From: Entonaema liquescens
Taxonomy: Eukaryota > Ascomycota > Sordariomycetes > Xylariales > Xylariaceae
DNA: 64,000 nucleotides
Assembly (NCBI GenBank): GCA_902805475.1
Contig: CADCSX010000007.1
Coordinates: 248,001 to 312,000, forward strand
Direction: 5' to 3'
Shown here: piece by piece, positions 47,865-59,513 of the stretch
Position numbering within the stretch: the first letter of the stretch is position 1
Layout of the letters: each line of letters begins with the position of its first letter
Translations under genes and position numbers: made by a program
Notes under the pieces: model-generated
Database searches by the model: none
The model's input: only the letters and a program-made list of their open reading frames with translations
Told to the model about the DNA's origin: nothing

Positions 47865-48822
47865 CGTGTTATCGGTTCTACGATACAACTCAGTGACGCC
47901 AGATATTTTTGCCGGTCCTACCGCCTTGAACGGAAAGGGTGGGATCTAGGATAACACGTGTATATACAGCGAGGTAACCGCTATATGGACCTCGTTTCGG
48001 CGGTCGAGCGATCTTTCAAGTTATTTTTGCGCAGCATGGCGTTTTATACCCTTGTATTATCAGGAGTTATAGGGAAAGGGGCTTCTAAATATACCAGAAT
48101 TATAGTCTAGGCTAAGTCTATAGCCCTCTGTACTCCAACAGAGTTGATTAATTAAAACATTATCTGAATACTTCTTCATACCTGACCCACTCGTAGTTTA
48201 TATTCGCTTATGACTCCGTTTATGTGTATCTTAGGCTTACACTACCTACCTAAATATCACTGGGGCTACCGGTAGATTCTAAATGGCTCACTCCTACTAT
48301 AGCATGATAGTAATCATGTAATCGCATGGAAAAGCACCCTGATACATTATGGTAACACAAGTCCAGAAGCATTTAATAGTAAAAGACTAGGAAAAATGTC
48401 ACATTCAACCGAGCAAGTAATGAGTTGGCTATTTTGACAGCTTTAATCACTGATAGCAATTACTCTTTTATCATTACTCTCAAAGATAATAAAAAGAACG
48501 GAGAGGATTAGGAGACAAAACGATTATTTTTTATTATTTTATACCTACATTTTTGTCTTTTTTGTTTCATTTTGTTTTTGGTTTTCGAATTTTCTTTCTA
48601 CTTATACACAAGGACACTCACTGTCCTTTACCTAGGTACAAGATTATGCCCGAGCATAGCGGTTAGCACCACAATAGGCCTTTGAACCCCTTCGATCACA
48701 ATGTTATTGTTTCCCGGGGGAGCATGGTATCCGTCGTAGATGTTCCTCGGTAGCGGAGGTTAGGTACCACTCTTCGCAAGCAGAAAGTTTGGTTGTCTAC
48801 GATGATTCTTTGCCACGGCACA
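47865..48822. other. Intergenic, no recognised gene
   Basis: About 960 bases. T-rich runs near 48527-48600; a TACCTAGGTA palindrome at about 48629-48638. No gene seen. Confidence 0.5.
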
Positions 48823-49062
48823 TTACCGTTGGTTGCTTGACTGGCTGGTCTGCTTATCGCCTTGGTTCATCGCGGCGAAGCCTGACTGGATCTTGTTGAT
48901 CGTCTCGGCTCGCTGCGCCTTCTTCTGTGGGGTATCGGTCCCGCTGGCGGTCTTGTACGCGTTGGCGGCGCCGGAGTAGCACCACGAGTGGTGGAAGCGC
49001 TTGTTCATGTCGGCCTCGCAGGTCCTGTCGCAGGCGTGGTTGCTGGATCCTCCGGAAGGCAT
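48823..49062 (-). CDS. Small hypothetical protein, 79 residues
   Basis: Uninterrupted ATG frame on the minus strand. It begins MPSGGSSNHACDRTCEADM, with Cys11 and Cys15 in a CX3C arrangement and Cys28 in FHHSWCYSG, then a polar helical segment (KKAQRAETINKIQSGF) and a Gln/Ser-rich tail. There is no signal peptide. The frame is less AT-rich than its surroundings and the composition is protein-like, so I favour a real small gene, but there is no recognised family and no intron to confirm it. The CHCH-like cysteine and helix pattern is incomplete. Confidence 0.5.
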   Translation of the reverse strand: MPSGGSSNHACDRTCEADMNKRFHHSWCYSGAANAYKTASGTDTPQKKAQRAETINKIQSGFAAMNQGDKQTSQSSNQR

Positions 49063-51022
49063 GGTGATAGGATGGATGGAAGTGATGAAAGTAACCAGTT
49101 AAAGTGATAAGGTTGAGGATGGTATTTCCGTTGATGTTGCTGTTGGTATTGTTGTTGTCGATGGCGATGATGATGGTGATGAGTGATTGGGAGCAATAAA
49201 GAGTACTCCGTAGGTACAGTTATATAGACGTAGTCGTTGTTCCATGACAGTAACTAGTTCGTTGAGATCAAAGTGAATATGCCATAGGTAATGTTAGTTT
49301 CACAAGACTCAGATTTTCGTCTGGTATACTGCCTTTAATGCGGTTGTCACTAGGAGAAAAAAAGCATGTTGGCGGCAAGTCACTTCAGCACGCAACAGTA
49401 TCTTTATAATAGTATCCAATACCTTAACGCCTCCATTATCACTTTCAATTCTACTAAAGCACTGGAATCACCGTTATATAGGTCGAGTCAGTCTCGAGAA
49501 GCAACAATTCTTTGCTGTTGGTGTAACAAAGCGGTATGGTAGGTGTGATCCTTGCTGTGTATGCGGTGAAGTTAGAAGACGAGAAACGACTTTGTTATTC
49601 GCAAAAAATGTTAAGCGTGGTTGACCACTTACGTACATGATCTCTTAGTTATGCGTACTAGAAGGACTATTCCGCCTACGTGTTTTACCTGTAATTCTCA
49701 TAATTCTTTTGACTATTCTAGCCCACGGTGCGCCCAACTTGGAACTCCCAATGACTATTAATAGGGCAAGACGCTGGGAGGCAGCATCATTACCTTGTGA
49801 GCAATTCTAACTTAGCTATGAATTCCTACATCTATATATACTTAGGTACTATATATCATTCATTCTAGATATCTCATTTAGAATCCCACCTATATCATAG
49901 CCGTAAGTCGACCTCTAGGTAGGAGTCGATCTGGTTTATAGTAGACGATGCTTGTTAGGCTATTCTAGGGGAAGATAGGGGTATACTCGAGGTTGGAGAC
50001 TAGATATATAAACTTCATTTTAAATAACACTTTAATTTAATACTGTTATGAGCTCGCTTCTTGTTCTTATAGTAGGTTGATAGGTCTACGAGATGAACCT
50101 TCCGAACTCCATAGAGATATTTAAACTTAACTTCCCCGATACTATATTACCGCTGCTAGGAGCAAACTATTGGACATATCTATTTAATCAGTCCTCGATG
50201 AGTCTACGTCTATACCTGGTCCTTTACGTCGCCGATAATCTCTGCGAGCTCTTATGAAGCCCTGTTATTGACTGTTAAAATACTAAGTTACCCAGGGAGT
50301 GCGGCTCCGAACGCATCACAGCATTTCCGAAGACCCTCTTCCTAGTCCCCACATGAACTGAGACACGACGCAGGATAACCGGGTCCGAAGTACACCGGTA
50401 TGCGGGTTTCAGCCACTCGGCGCAGCCCTATACGATATGGATGGAAACCACCCTATAGGCTCGCTCATTACGACCGAGGCATATTCACCGCGCTGCGCTT
50501 ATAATAAAGATCACCCCTCCCCTGCCGTGGACCTGCTGACCGATGAGTCTTTCTCGAGGTATCAGGTCTGTCTTACCAGCGTTATGCTGTACTCGCTATG
50601 CTCTCAGCCCAAGACATACCCGGAGTTACAACACACCGGTGAGCGTGATCACGCTCGTTTCAATACTTAAGCCTACATAAGCCACTGGAAACACAACCCG
50701 CCCGAGCATTCCTCGGAATTAGAGAGCTCACCAAGGCCCCAGGGATCGGACGCGAGTTAGCAGCGAGAGCAAGGCGATGAACGTTCGCTGACGATCATTC
50801 TGCGACGACGATCATGCGGCCCTGGGACGACTATATGATGGCGGTAAGCCAGCCTTCTGGAATTTTTCCACGTGCAGAAAGTAGCTGAAAGACAGTAATC
50901 AATGGCGTAGGGACGGTGTGTCCCGCGTCGATAGATAATTCGTCCCAGTCACGCGCCGGGCTGCGACGCCGTCTCGCTAGCTAGCCCAATCCTCTGAAAC
51001 TGGAGTTATGCATGGGGCTTTC

Positions 51023-51101
51023 TCGCTTGGGATAGCTCGCCCCGATGCGGGCCGAGAAGCTTGCGTGGTCTTAGCCGGATGACCGGAGGGGCTATCCGCG
51101 A
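51023..51101. other. GC-rich foldable element with three stems
   Basis: An outer stem pairs TCGC and GGATAGC (51023-51036, 3-nt bulge) with GCTATCC and GCGA (51091-51101). Inside are two small hairpins, GCCC/GGGC (about 51038-51052) and CCGG-ATGA-CCGG (about 51075-51086). Dimensions resemble a small structured RNA, but there is no TTCGA T-loop, so it is not a tRNA. Confidence 0.35.
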
Positions 51102-54100
51102 ATTGTAGTAGAGGCGAGATCATAGTAGAAAAGGGTTGATGATGGGGTTAATAGGCCATTGCGATTGTTTCTAATGACTTGGTATGCGATGTAATATTCT
51201 ATCCAAGTCGGAAGTCTATACGGATGTTAAATACGGGGACTCATAGACTTGTCATCACTATTCACTGATAACTTCATCCTATCCTATCAGCTATTGGGGC
51301 GCATTGGGAACAGTTTCGGCTTGGGTTGATTGATAGAAAAGGCGTCAAGGCGGAGCTACTCGTTTAGGACTGGGCTGTTGTCGGCTGTTACACAAACATA
51401 TCGTAGGAATGGCGCGACCGTGGCCAACCACATGTCTTTTCCGCCGCCGTGATGATCGTCAAAGGGAAACGCCAGTTAGTATGTGGGGACGTGGGTGCGA
51501 GGCCGAGATCCCATACTAGATATACGTAGCTAGAGAAGGAGAGCGGCGAGGGTGGATCTGGGTGCGCTGTCGATCTAAAATCAGGGTCGTCTAACACAGG
51601 GAGATGCGCCGTCTTAGTTAATAGTCATATCAACTGATTGGTTCTTCGACTGTTAGATCCTATTGAGATTAGCTTGAAGATGGGATGGCTAGCCGGGTTT
51701 TAGTTCCCAGTCTCCTTCGATACAGGATGGATGAAAAGCTTGGCAAGTGAATTATTATACAGAGTTGCGAGACAATCAGACTTATGGACGGGATTAGATG
51801 GCGTGGCTAATGCACGTTTCATCTACGGGTTTGGGTATGCCACGTTGTCCATGACGCTGGTGTGGTAGGTAGGCCGAATAGGAAGAATGTGGTTTGGTGA
51901 TACAGCTTGTGTTCCCGCGTTAGACGGGCCCTTGCTTTCAAGCGCGAGAGGTGTGTGTGAACGTGACAAAGTTGTATATACGTAAGTAGGTTAGTAGGTT
52001 GTAAGTTGAGTGGCGAGTTGAATTTCGCTATTGTAACAACGTTAAATCCGTATTCGTCTACTATCAAACGCTTAGCCACGGCTAGTATATGTGTAAGAGA
52101 ACTGTCGTTAGTCTTGAACTGTTAGAGTTACTTAAAGCGAGCAAGACTAAGTTGGCTATTCCTGTTATTCTACATGGCGGTAAGGATCCACCAGCAAAGC
52201 TGGATGTGAGTCAACTCTGCTTCGGGTATTGGGTTCTAAGGTATATAGGTGCAGCAATCGCTAATTGGTAAACTATGACGACATGCTGTAATAAAAAATG
52301 CTACTCTCGATGCATTTCATGGAGCTGCAATGTGACCCTTATTGTTCTTACATCCAATATTCCTTTATGATATGACGAGACCGAACTGCCTGAGGCCAAA
52401 AGTAGAGATGGCACGCGGCATGCAGACAGGGCATTGTTATAGGATGTGATCTGCATGTCGGTGAAAAAAATTCCCATGACTTGCAGTAAACTAAGTGCCT
52501 ACTAGGCGGGTCTGATATTATTATTAGTTCCTTGGGTGGACTCAAGGTTGGTCGCATAAGATCCAGTCTGCGGGACAGTTAACTGTCGGTTCTGGACACG
52601 GCAAGCCAACGGCTTGTTATGAGACCCATTGGGTATGACCGTGAACTGCAGTATGACAGAATATCCCACATAGGCGGCTCCCCGGTTACAAGGCCTAGCC
52701 ATCTAGAAATTTCGTTGAGCATATGTTTAATATACTATGGCAGAATCCTTGAAAAAATTTTCCGATCTATCTGCACCGACCGTATTCATTCACTTATACC
52801 CAGTTAAAAAAAAAGGCTTGAGGGTTGTTAAATGGTGTGTTGATGGTCCCATGCAGCCTGACGAGAGTCGAAACCTGATAGCGACAACATACCCGCAACT
52901 CCTGTGGTAGTACACTTCTATTCTATCCCGATAACCCGCTAACCTAGGATCAGTGGCTAATGGAGCTACAGACGGAAGCCCATTGGATTATTTCTTCTAT
53001 GTAACTACCAGGGACGTGAGCTAGAGATGACGTACTTTAATAATCAGTGACTAATGGATAGTCCGCGCTGCTTGATACTGTCGCTTGTCTCAAAACTCTC
53101 AGGCACAAATGACGGCGCGACGTCATGGGCTTGGCAGACCCTGTTGAGGATAAGACGAGCGATATCCTAGCTTTTGATATCTGTGGTAGGGTTGGGATGT
53201 GTCAATTTGGTACTCTATCCATTCATGAGCTATCTATTGGACGGGTAGATGGGCTTCATTTGTCGAAGGAGTTGCAGGGGACCAACCTTTTCCTTTTCCA
53301 GCCATCTCCGAGGTAATCTGAGCGGGATGGCAGGATGGCTAGCGGACCAGTATTTAGTACTCAGCCCTTGAAAATGATCGGCATATCTTAGAAAGGCATC
53401 CCACCCACCCTTGCTCTCTAGGTAGCTCCCTGTAACATACAAGCACGGTGCGCTATGTTGCTTGTGGAAAAGTCTGGGGAAGACAAGGGTAGACATCTTG
53501 CTGCGGAGGGTTCGTTCAGTCGTTCATAACCCTAAGATGGTTCACCGTACATAGCTAAGCCTTGGGGTCGAGAGGCGTGAAGTAAAATGTATTACATGAT
53601 GCGCGTGATGGAACTACACCTATTGTCCCGTAAGGGTCTACGCGCCTCAATAGAATACGTACCTAGGTATATATGGTGGCTGCCATGTGTGGTTTCCGAC
53701 TACTATCATACTGTAGCTGTTGCTTGAGCTATAAGCAGGAATGTGAGCTTTCTTCTTACAGCTCGTCTCATAGCTTGAGAAGGTGATTGGGATGTTTCCT
53801 GCGTGAATCTTGCTTGCGTACCTAGGAATAAGATGCATGAAGTCGCAAGTTGGTATAGGTATAATAGCCAAGGTTGAAACTGACTTCAGGATATTAACAC
53901 TTACCTCTTGGATATGATAGCATGTTTTACTTGTGGGCTTTGATATACTATTAGGAGAGTTCTCATCGTTTTTAGCTTCAACGTCGAGCATGTAAGGGGA
54001 CTCGTAAGCCTTCAGTTTGATGTGACTTAAATGTCAAAATGACCCACAAATAACAGCTTTTGTATTGTTGAATCTGTCCGCCTGACATCCCGCACTTTTC

Positions 54101-57100
54101 ACCCTCGATGGTTTAGATGTTAAGCGGTCTCGATGGTGCCGAACCTAGTAGAGCCTTAGGAGACTTGTCACCGGAGTTCACTCAAAACGGTAGCAAAAAA
54201 ACCTAGATCAAGGTGCTATGCGGTAGAACGGCCTTTATTAGTGTCTTGGTGGGCTAGACTGATCCATCACGCAGAAGGGTCTCGTCCAAGACGCTGATCT
54301 GACCCCAATGTGTTTTTTTGGAGAAAATTTGGGGTTATGGGGAGGGCACCTTTTGCATCTTTCCCCAGATGCCGAAGCACCGGGAGACGACCTCTCCGGG
54401 TATGCGCAAGATGGACGCGTGCCGATTGGAAGCCCTGCTGCGGTAATAGATAGGATCTAATATGAACAATATACTGGCTCCGAAACAGTTACCACCGTGG
54501 TCTTAGGACCCTCGTAGGTAGTAGGCTTTCCTACCTATCTCCTCGGCTGCACTCGAAATTGCTAATATATTGACACTGGCTGTTTGCGTGTTGTTGCCCA
54601 ATAAGATTGGAGTTAAAGGCGATACATTGGCGCGGCCGACTCGTCATTAAGGCTTATCAGATACATAAACGCGTCGCCTAACAAAGTTCATGTAAAGATC
54701 ATTTAAGTACTACCGAGGTAAGTAGAGAGTAGGTATCTCTTCACAAGTACAAAATCGAGGAAACAGGGAATACCCAGTTCCAACTGCTCTAAAGTAATAT
54801 TAAGTTGTTGCGGTGTGAAATAGTGTTAAGGTGAAGGGTAAGGTGAAGGTCAATTCTAGAGTTTGATTCGTCAGAAGCTCGGAGAAGAATTAGCCCCTGT
54901 CGTACTCGGTATGACGCGGTCGTGATCTTTACGAGGACCGAGAGTCTCAAGTTCGGACGAGGTAATAATAATACCAATGCGGATTTTACTTGAAGTATCC
55001 TACTCATGTTTAAATACCTAACGATGTTGAGGAACTTGAACTTTAGCGACTTAAGTATATAATGTCGTTTAATGCTTAATATGATCGGAGTCGGGGACCT
55101 AATTCCGAACGAGGTGACTTTTTGGTTAAAACACCACCACTCCTACTACTGTATCTATTTGTCTTTCAAGCTGGAGCTGAATATTGGATTTGATACGTAC
55201 ATGCATGCAGGGAGGTACCTAGACATGTACGTAGACAGGGATTTAACACTCTTGGATAGTCTGTCTTTATGCTAGATTAGAATAATAATAGTATTAGTGA
55301 TTTAAGTCTTATCTCTTCATCACCTTGGAATATCAAGAAGAGAGATTTCTGCTCATTGACATCTTCCAGTTGATGTTCTAGTGAAAAGCTATCATAGGCG
55401 TGTTCGTACTATCCATGTAACTCTTACCCCCTGCTTTGTCTTGATCTTGGCCAGAGCGTCGTAACCAACGGGCGAACATTGTACCAAGACAATGAGCGCA
55501 GTATGCAGGATTACCTTTAAGCCGTTAATACCCCAAACGTTTTTTCTTTAAAGGATCTGCCGCTGCCCTTAAGTGGCTCGGCTAGTCGAACCCGAGCAGC
55601 CCGATAATAAGATACTACCTATCGTCCTATGCTCGCTTGCCGGGTACAACTATGACTTGCGTAAGAATGCTTAGGAATACTTTCTGAGGCGTGTTGCCTA
55701 ACGAATTGTAAGAACGTGGAGAGAGCGTTTTCTCGTGCTTTAGGAGAACAATGTAGAGAATGCGATGAGAAAATACTGTCAACCCGAAAATTAAAAAAAA
55801 AGAGAGGACCACAATAGGTATCCATATGCATTAACTATATGTATTAAGTATGTATCTACATAGGGCGGCCATGGATTTCTTGGCCTTAGCAAGCTAGCCA
55901 ATCCCACATTTATTATATACTTGAGTTCCATATATTTGACCATCGTCACAGATGGCAAATCCGTCGTTGTGCATCCCGAAACTTAGACTAACCTAGATGG
56001 AAGGTAACCTTGACCACTGGCTCGGACCACCAGGTAAAAATCCTTATCAACTGACCTTGAGAAAGGATTGTAGAGTAGCAAAAAGGCACTGACGAACGCG
56101 ATAAGACATATTATAACACTATTAAAAGATAATCGACTAAATAGACTAGGTAGTTATTGATATAGACCTTATGCTATGTATACCTAGGTAGGTAGGATAA
56201 GTACTTGGTCTGTCATGCTACGTTTTCTCGACCGTTGGAAGATGTTTGAAAGTTTAGATTTGTTCTAGGCTGCCCGTCGATGGGCTAGCCGAGTCGCACA
56301 AAGAGTAACTATCCGTAAAGCTAATTAGTTTACTACAAGTCTATGTGGCATGGCCAAGATTGCCTGTCATAATTGTGTAGTGTTGATTCAGCGTGTTATT
56401 CGCAGCGTGTTATTTGAATGCTCACTAGGTAGCCTTGCTCAACACATTCCGGTCACTATGAAACCTTAGGAAAAAGGAGCCATCGAAGAAATCAAATCGG
56501 TTACTTGGTAGTAATATGTACGATGTATCGTGGTAGAATTCGAGATGTCTGCACGTAATACTCATCATACGTTCGATATTCAGGGACGATATTGCAAATG
56601 CATGATGTTGAATGTACATATTATTATGGATGGTACATCTGATGGTAGATGGTTTTTGGGCTGGTGGCTGCAAGCTGCGATCTTCGGCGGCTACAGCGCG
56701 CTGTTACGACCCGAATATTAAGAGTGGGACCGGATATAGACTGTGTACTCGAGTACCTAACTTACAGCTTACATGTATGTACATATAATTAACCCAGATA
56801 GGCATAGATTTGCAGTAGCCTACATCTCTTAGCTTCGCCTGCCATTTTTAGTCCATCGCATTAAAGGGGACCCCTGGTTTGAGAAGCAAACCTCGCCGTT
56901 GGGAAAATGGTAAGCCGATGGATAAGTTGCCGACGTACTTACCAACATAGGTACCTATGCAAGTTGTTTAAGTTGTGCATTTTTATATTATAATATTTAT
57001 GGGAATGTTATAGATATGTAATTCAGTTAAAAAAAGAAAAAAAGAAAAGAAAACACTTGTTGTTAATAAAGATGGACAATCTACTACATAAAATCCGAAA

Positions 57101-57484
57101 CGAGACTTTTACGGTTCTATAGGTACTAGACTGCCGTTGCTAACACGACGTTTTATATATCCGGTGACTACTATTGGTCTGTGCAAAATCCCTGCGGCGA
57201 ACAGATTAGATATAATAACGACATGTACTACGTAATTATGTGATATGCCTGTATGTTTTCTCATGGTGTGAAGCTTGTATGCAGCATTAATGATAGGACG
57301 TCTGCGTGGATGGCGCTTGGCTGGGTACATACAAGCATCTTGAAGCATAGTCATACCGAAAAAGAGCTCCGTAAGCCAATCAAACCTCATCCGAGAAAGC
57401 AGGTAGCATTCCTATGCTTCATGTAAGACCGCCGGGATCGCAAAAGTTCGATCGACTCATCCGCAGTTGTCGCCTGGTGATAGC

Positions 57485-57511
57485 GTACATACATACATGT
57501 AATGTATGTAC
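57485..57511. repeat. Perfect 10-bp inverted repeat
   Basis: GTACATACAT and ATGTATGTAC flank a 7-base spacer. It is derived from a CATA-type simple repeat. Confidence 0.6.
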
Positions 57512-58864
57512 AGTATGCGTTCTAGAATGCATAAGCACCAGTGGACGGACGAGCATGGTGCAGATATAGATGACACCGGACTGGCTGGAAGGCAAGATAC
57601 GATGATGTGCCTGCAGGCCGCTAACAAACCGAAGAGAACCGTCAGACATCAGATCTGCCTGCTTCAGGGTTTGTCGAAGCCACGAAGACCCATCGTAACA
57701 TGTACTTGCCCCTCGGTCCCTTTTCCAGCCCCTCCAAGGGTCCTTTCACACGAAGGCTGCTTGGAGCCCTGAAGAGGCTTGACTTCAAAACAGGACCAAA
57801 TTCAAATGGGTTACCAGTATTCTTAGGCTCCATTTCGCCGAGTTCGCTCCGTGGCCAGCCTGTGGAATAGGTAGCTCTCTCTGAAGATCAGCCCATTGGC
57901 TGGCCAAAAAGATCTGGTAGCAACAAGAACAAAGATAGATAAATAGATATTCGTAGCCTACCTAATATTGCAATAGCATATTTAAAGAACTGCAACTTCA
58001 AGGGATAGAGACTGCAGTCATATAGTAGTATATAATTCGAGGCGAACCATGAACTGAGTATATTCGCTAGCAGATAGACGAGCAAACAAGTGGTGCGAAA
58101 ACCAGAGCCGAACGTTGGTAAAAATGGAACAGGCTTTTGGCGATGCAACCCGACTTCTACGAAGCAAATTGAGAAGCAAGCAAGATCAATTGTCTGGTTT
58201 TTCGTCGGCTTTAAGGATACCTCAAATCTATGTATAGTATACATCATTTAGATTTACATCTTGTGACCAGAACCCACTCACCATTGTGGGCTTGGCTCCG
58301 GCGGTTCTATTAGCACGGGCCAATTAGATCTGACATAGGTTGACGTATCCCTGTCAAACGGTACCTTGTCAGTGGGCAAGATGCCCTGAAACTAATGGCT
58401 TGCCCTTGCGCAAGATCAGCCCACGCAGAATCGCCTAAACGAAGTATAGGTACTCAGCCTAGCGGTACTACCTGCAATTTTATCCATATCAAGTGACCTG
58501 TTAAGTCCACTGTCTACTGCTCACTACCCACTATCCCACTATCCCACTACCAACGTTGTTGAACCTTACCTGCCTTGAATTCTCGGATGCGACCAGCTAT
58601 GAAATCACACTGTGGCAATGATCCGGCGTTTTGCCTTCAGTAGGTACATAGTAACTTGAACCCGACCGCGGGACCCGGTTCGGTTTTGTTTAAGGCGCCG
58701 TCTATACATTGACTTTTGTTTCCATTTTGCAAAATTCAATTCGTTAGAACCAATTCCAATTTACGCTTTTTCGTTCTTTATTTAACCTTCTATCTGATGA
58801 CCTTGACATTGTCCAATTGGGAATTTGTGTCGTATTTCTTTGATACATTGAATATAGCAGACAT

Positions 58865-58909
58865 CATACATACATACATATCCACGCATACATACCTACC
58901 TACCTAACC
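58865..58909 (+). repeat. CATA/CTAC simple repeat
   Basis: Four units of CATA followed, after a short interruption, by CATAC and CTAC units. Ordinary microsatellite. Confidence 0.7.
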
Positions 58910-59513
58910 TAATATTTACCTAGCAGCCTAGGTATCATATATACGAACCTATACCTATACATAACGTATCACATACACCAAAAAAGACCCAAGATCTAAT
59001 TTACACAGTACGGGCTGTGAGACCGTAAGATAGGTAGATACGTTACAAGGTATTATGCAACAATCGATATACCTAAGAAGGCCCAAGCTCTTTAGGTAGC
59101 TTCCTCGAAGCTCTGGCTGTCTACGAATTTCTGGATTTCTGCCCCTCCATCCTATACCTATACTACATACTACCTACCTTACCTTCCCGTATACTTGAGG
59201 TACCCGACTAACCTGCTTGCCTACCCACTACTGTGCGCCTAACCTCCCCAGTATTAGCCAATCCACCGGTCTAATTCCTTCCCAGGCGCCTTCTCCCACT
59301 CTAAAACCTCCCCACCACACAACCACACACTCAATCAACGATCAATCGCTCACTCGACTTTCCTCCCACTTACACCCAACCCTCAATTCCCGCCTGCCGT
59401 CGGTTCTACCCCAAGGAACATATCTGCTTGCTTTCAATTCCACAGAGCCTCCCAAGAGTTCACGGTAGTCCACGGTTGGAATTTCCCCCTCCTCTTCCGC
59501 TTTTCATTCAGTC

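Larger units (their letters stand above)
49063..59513. other. About 10 kb without a credible gene
   Basis: Only frames up to 119 codons, none with a domain, signal peptide or splice partners. Composition changes along the stretch: most is AT-leaning, but about 50.3-51.1 kb is GC-richer and holds a 77-codon frame (50437-50670) and a structured element. TACCTAGGTA-type motifs recur (about 49914, 53661, 56182, 58929). The last 400 bases are C-rich on the plus strand and are probably the promoter and leader of the C2H2 gene. It may be eroded transposon or gene-poor spacer. Confidence 0.5.

Noticed and set aside
51030..51097. tRNA-like 7-bp closing stem with internal hairpins
   Set aside because: No T-loop sequence, no anticodon arm of the right size, 68 bases overall; kept only as a structured element.
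53647..53991. 114-codon minus-strand frame in the empty region
   Set aside because: No motif, no neighbours to splice with, composition of spacer.
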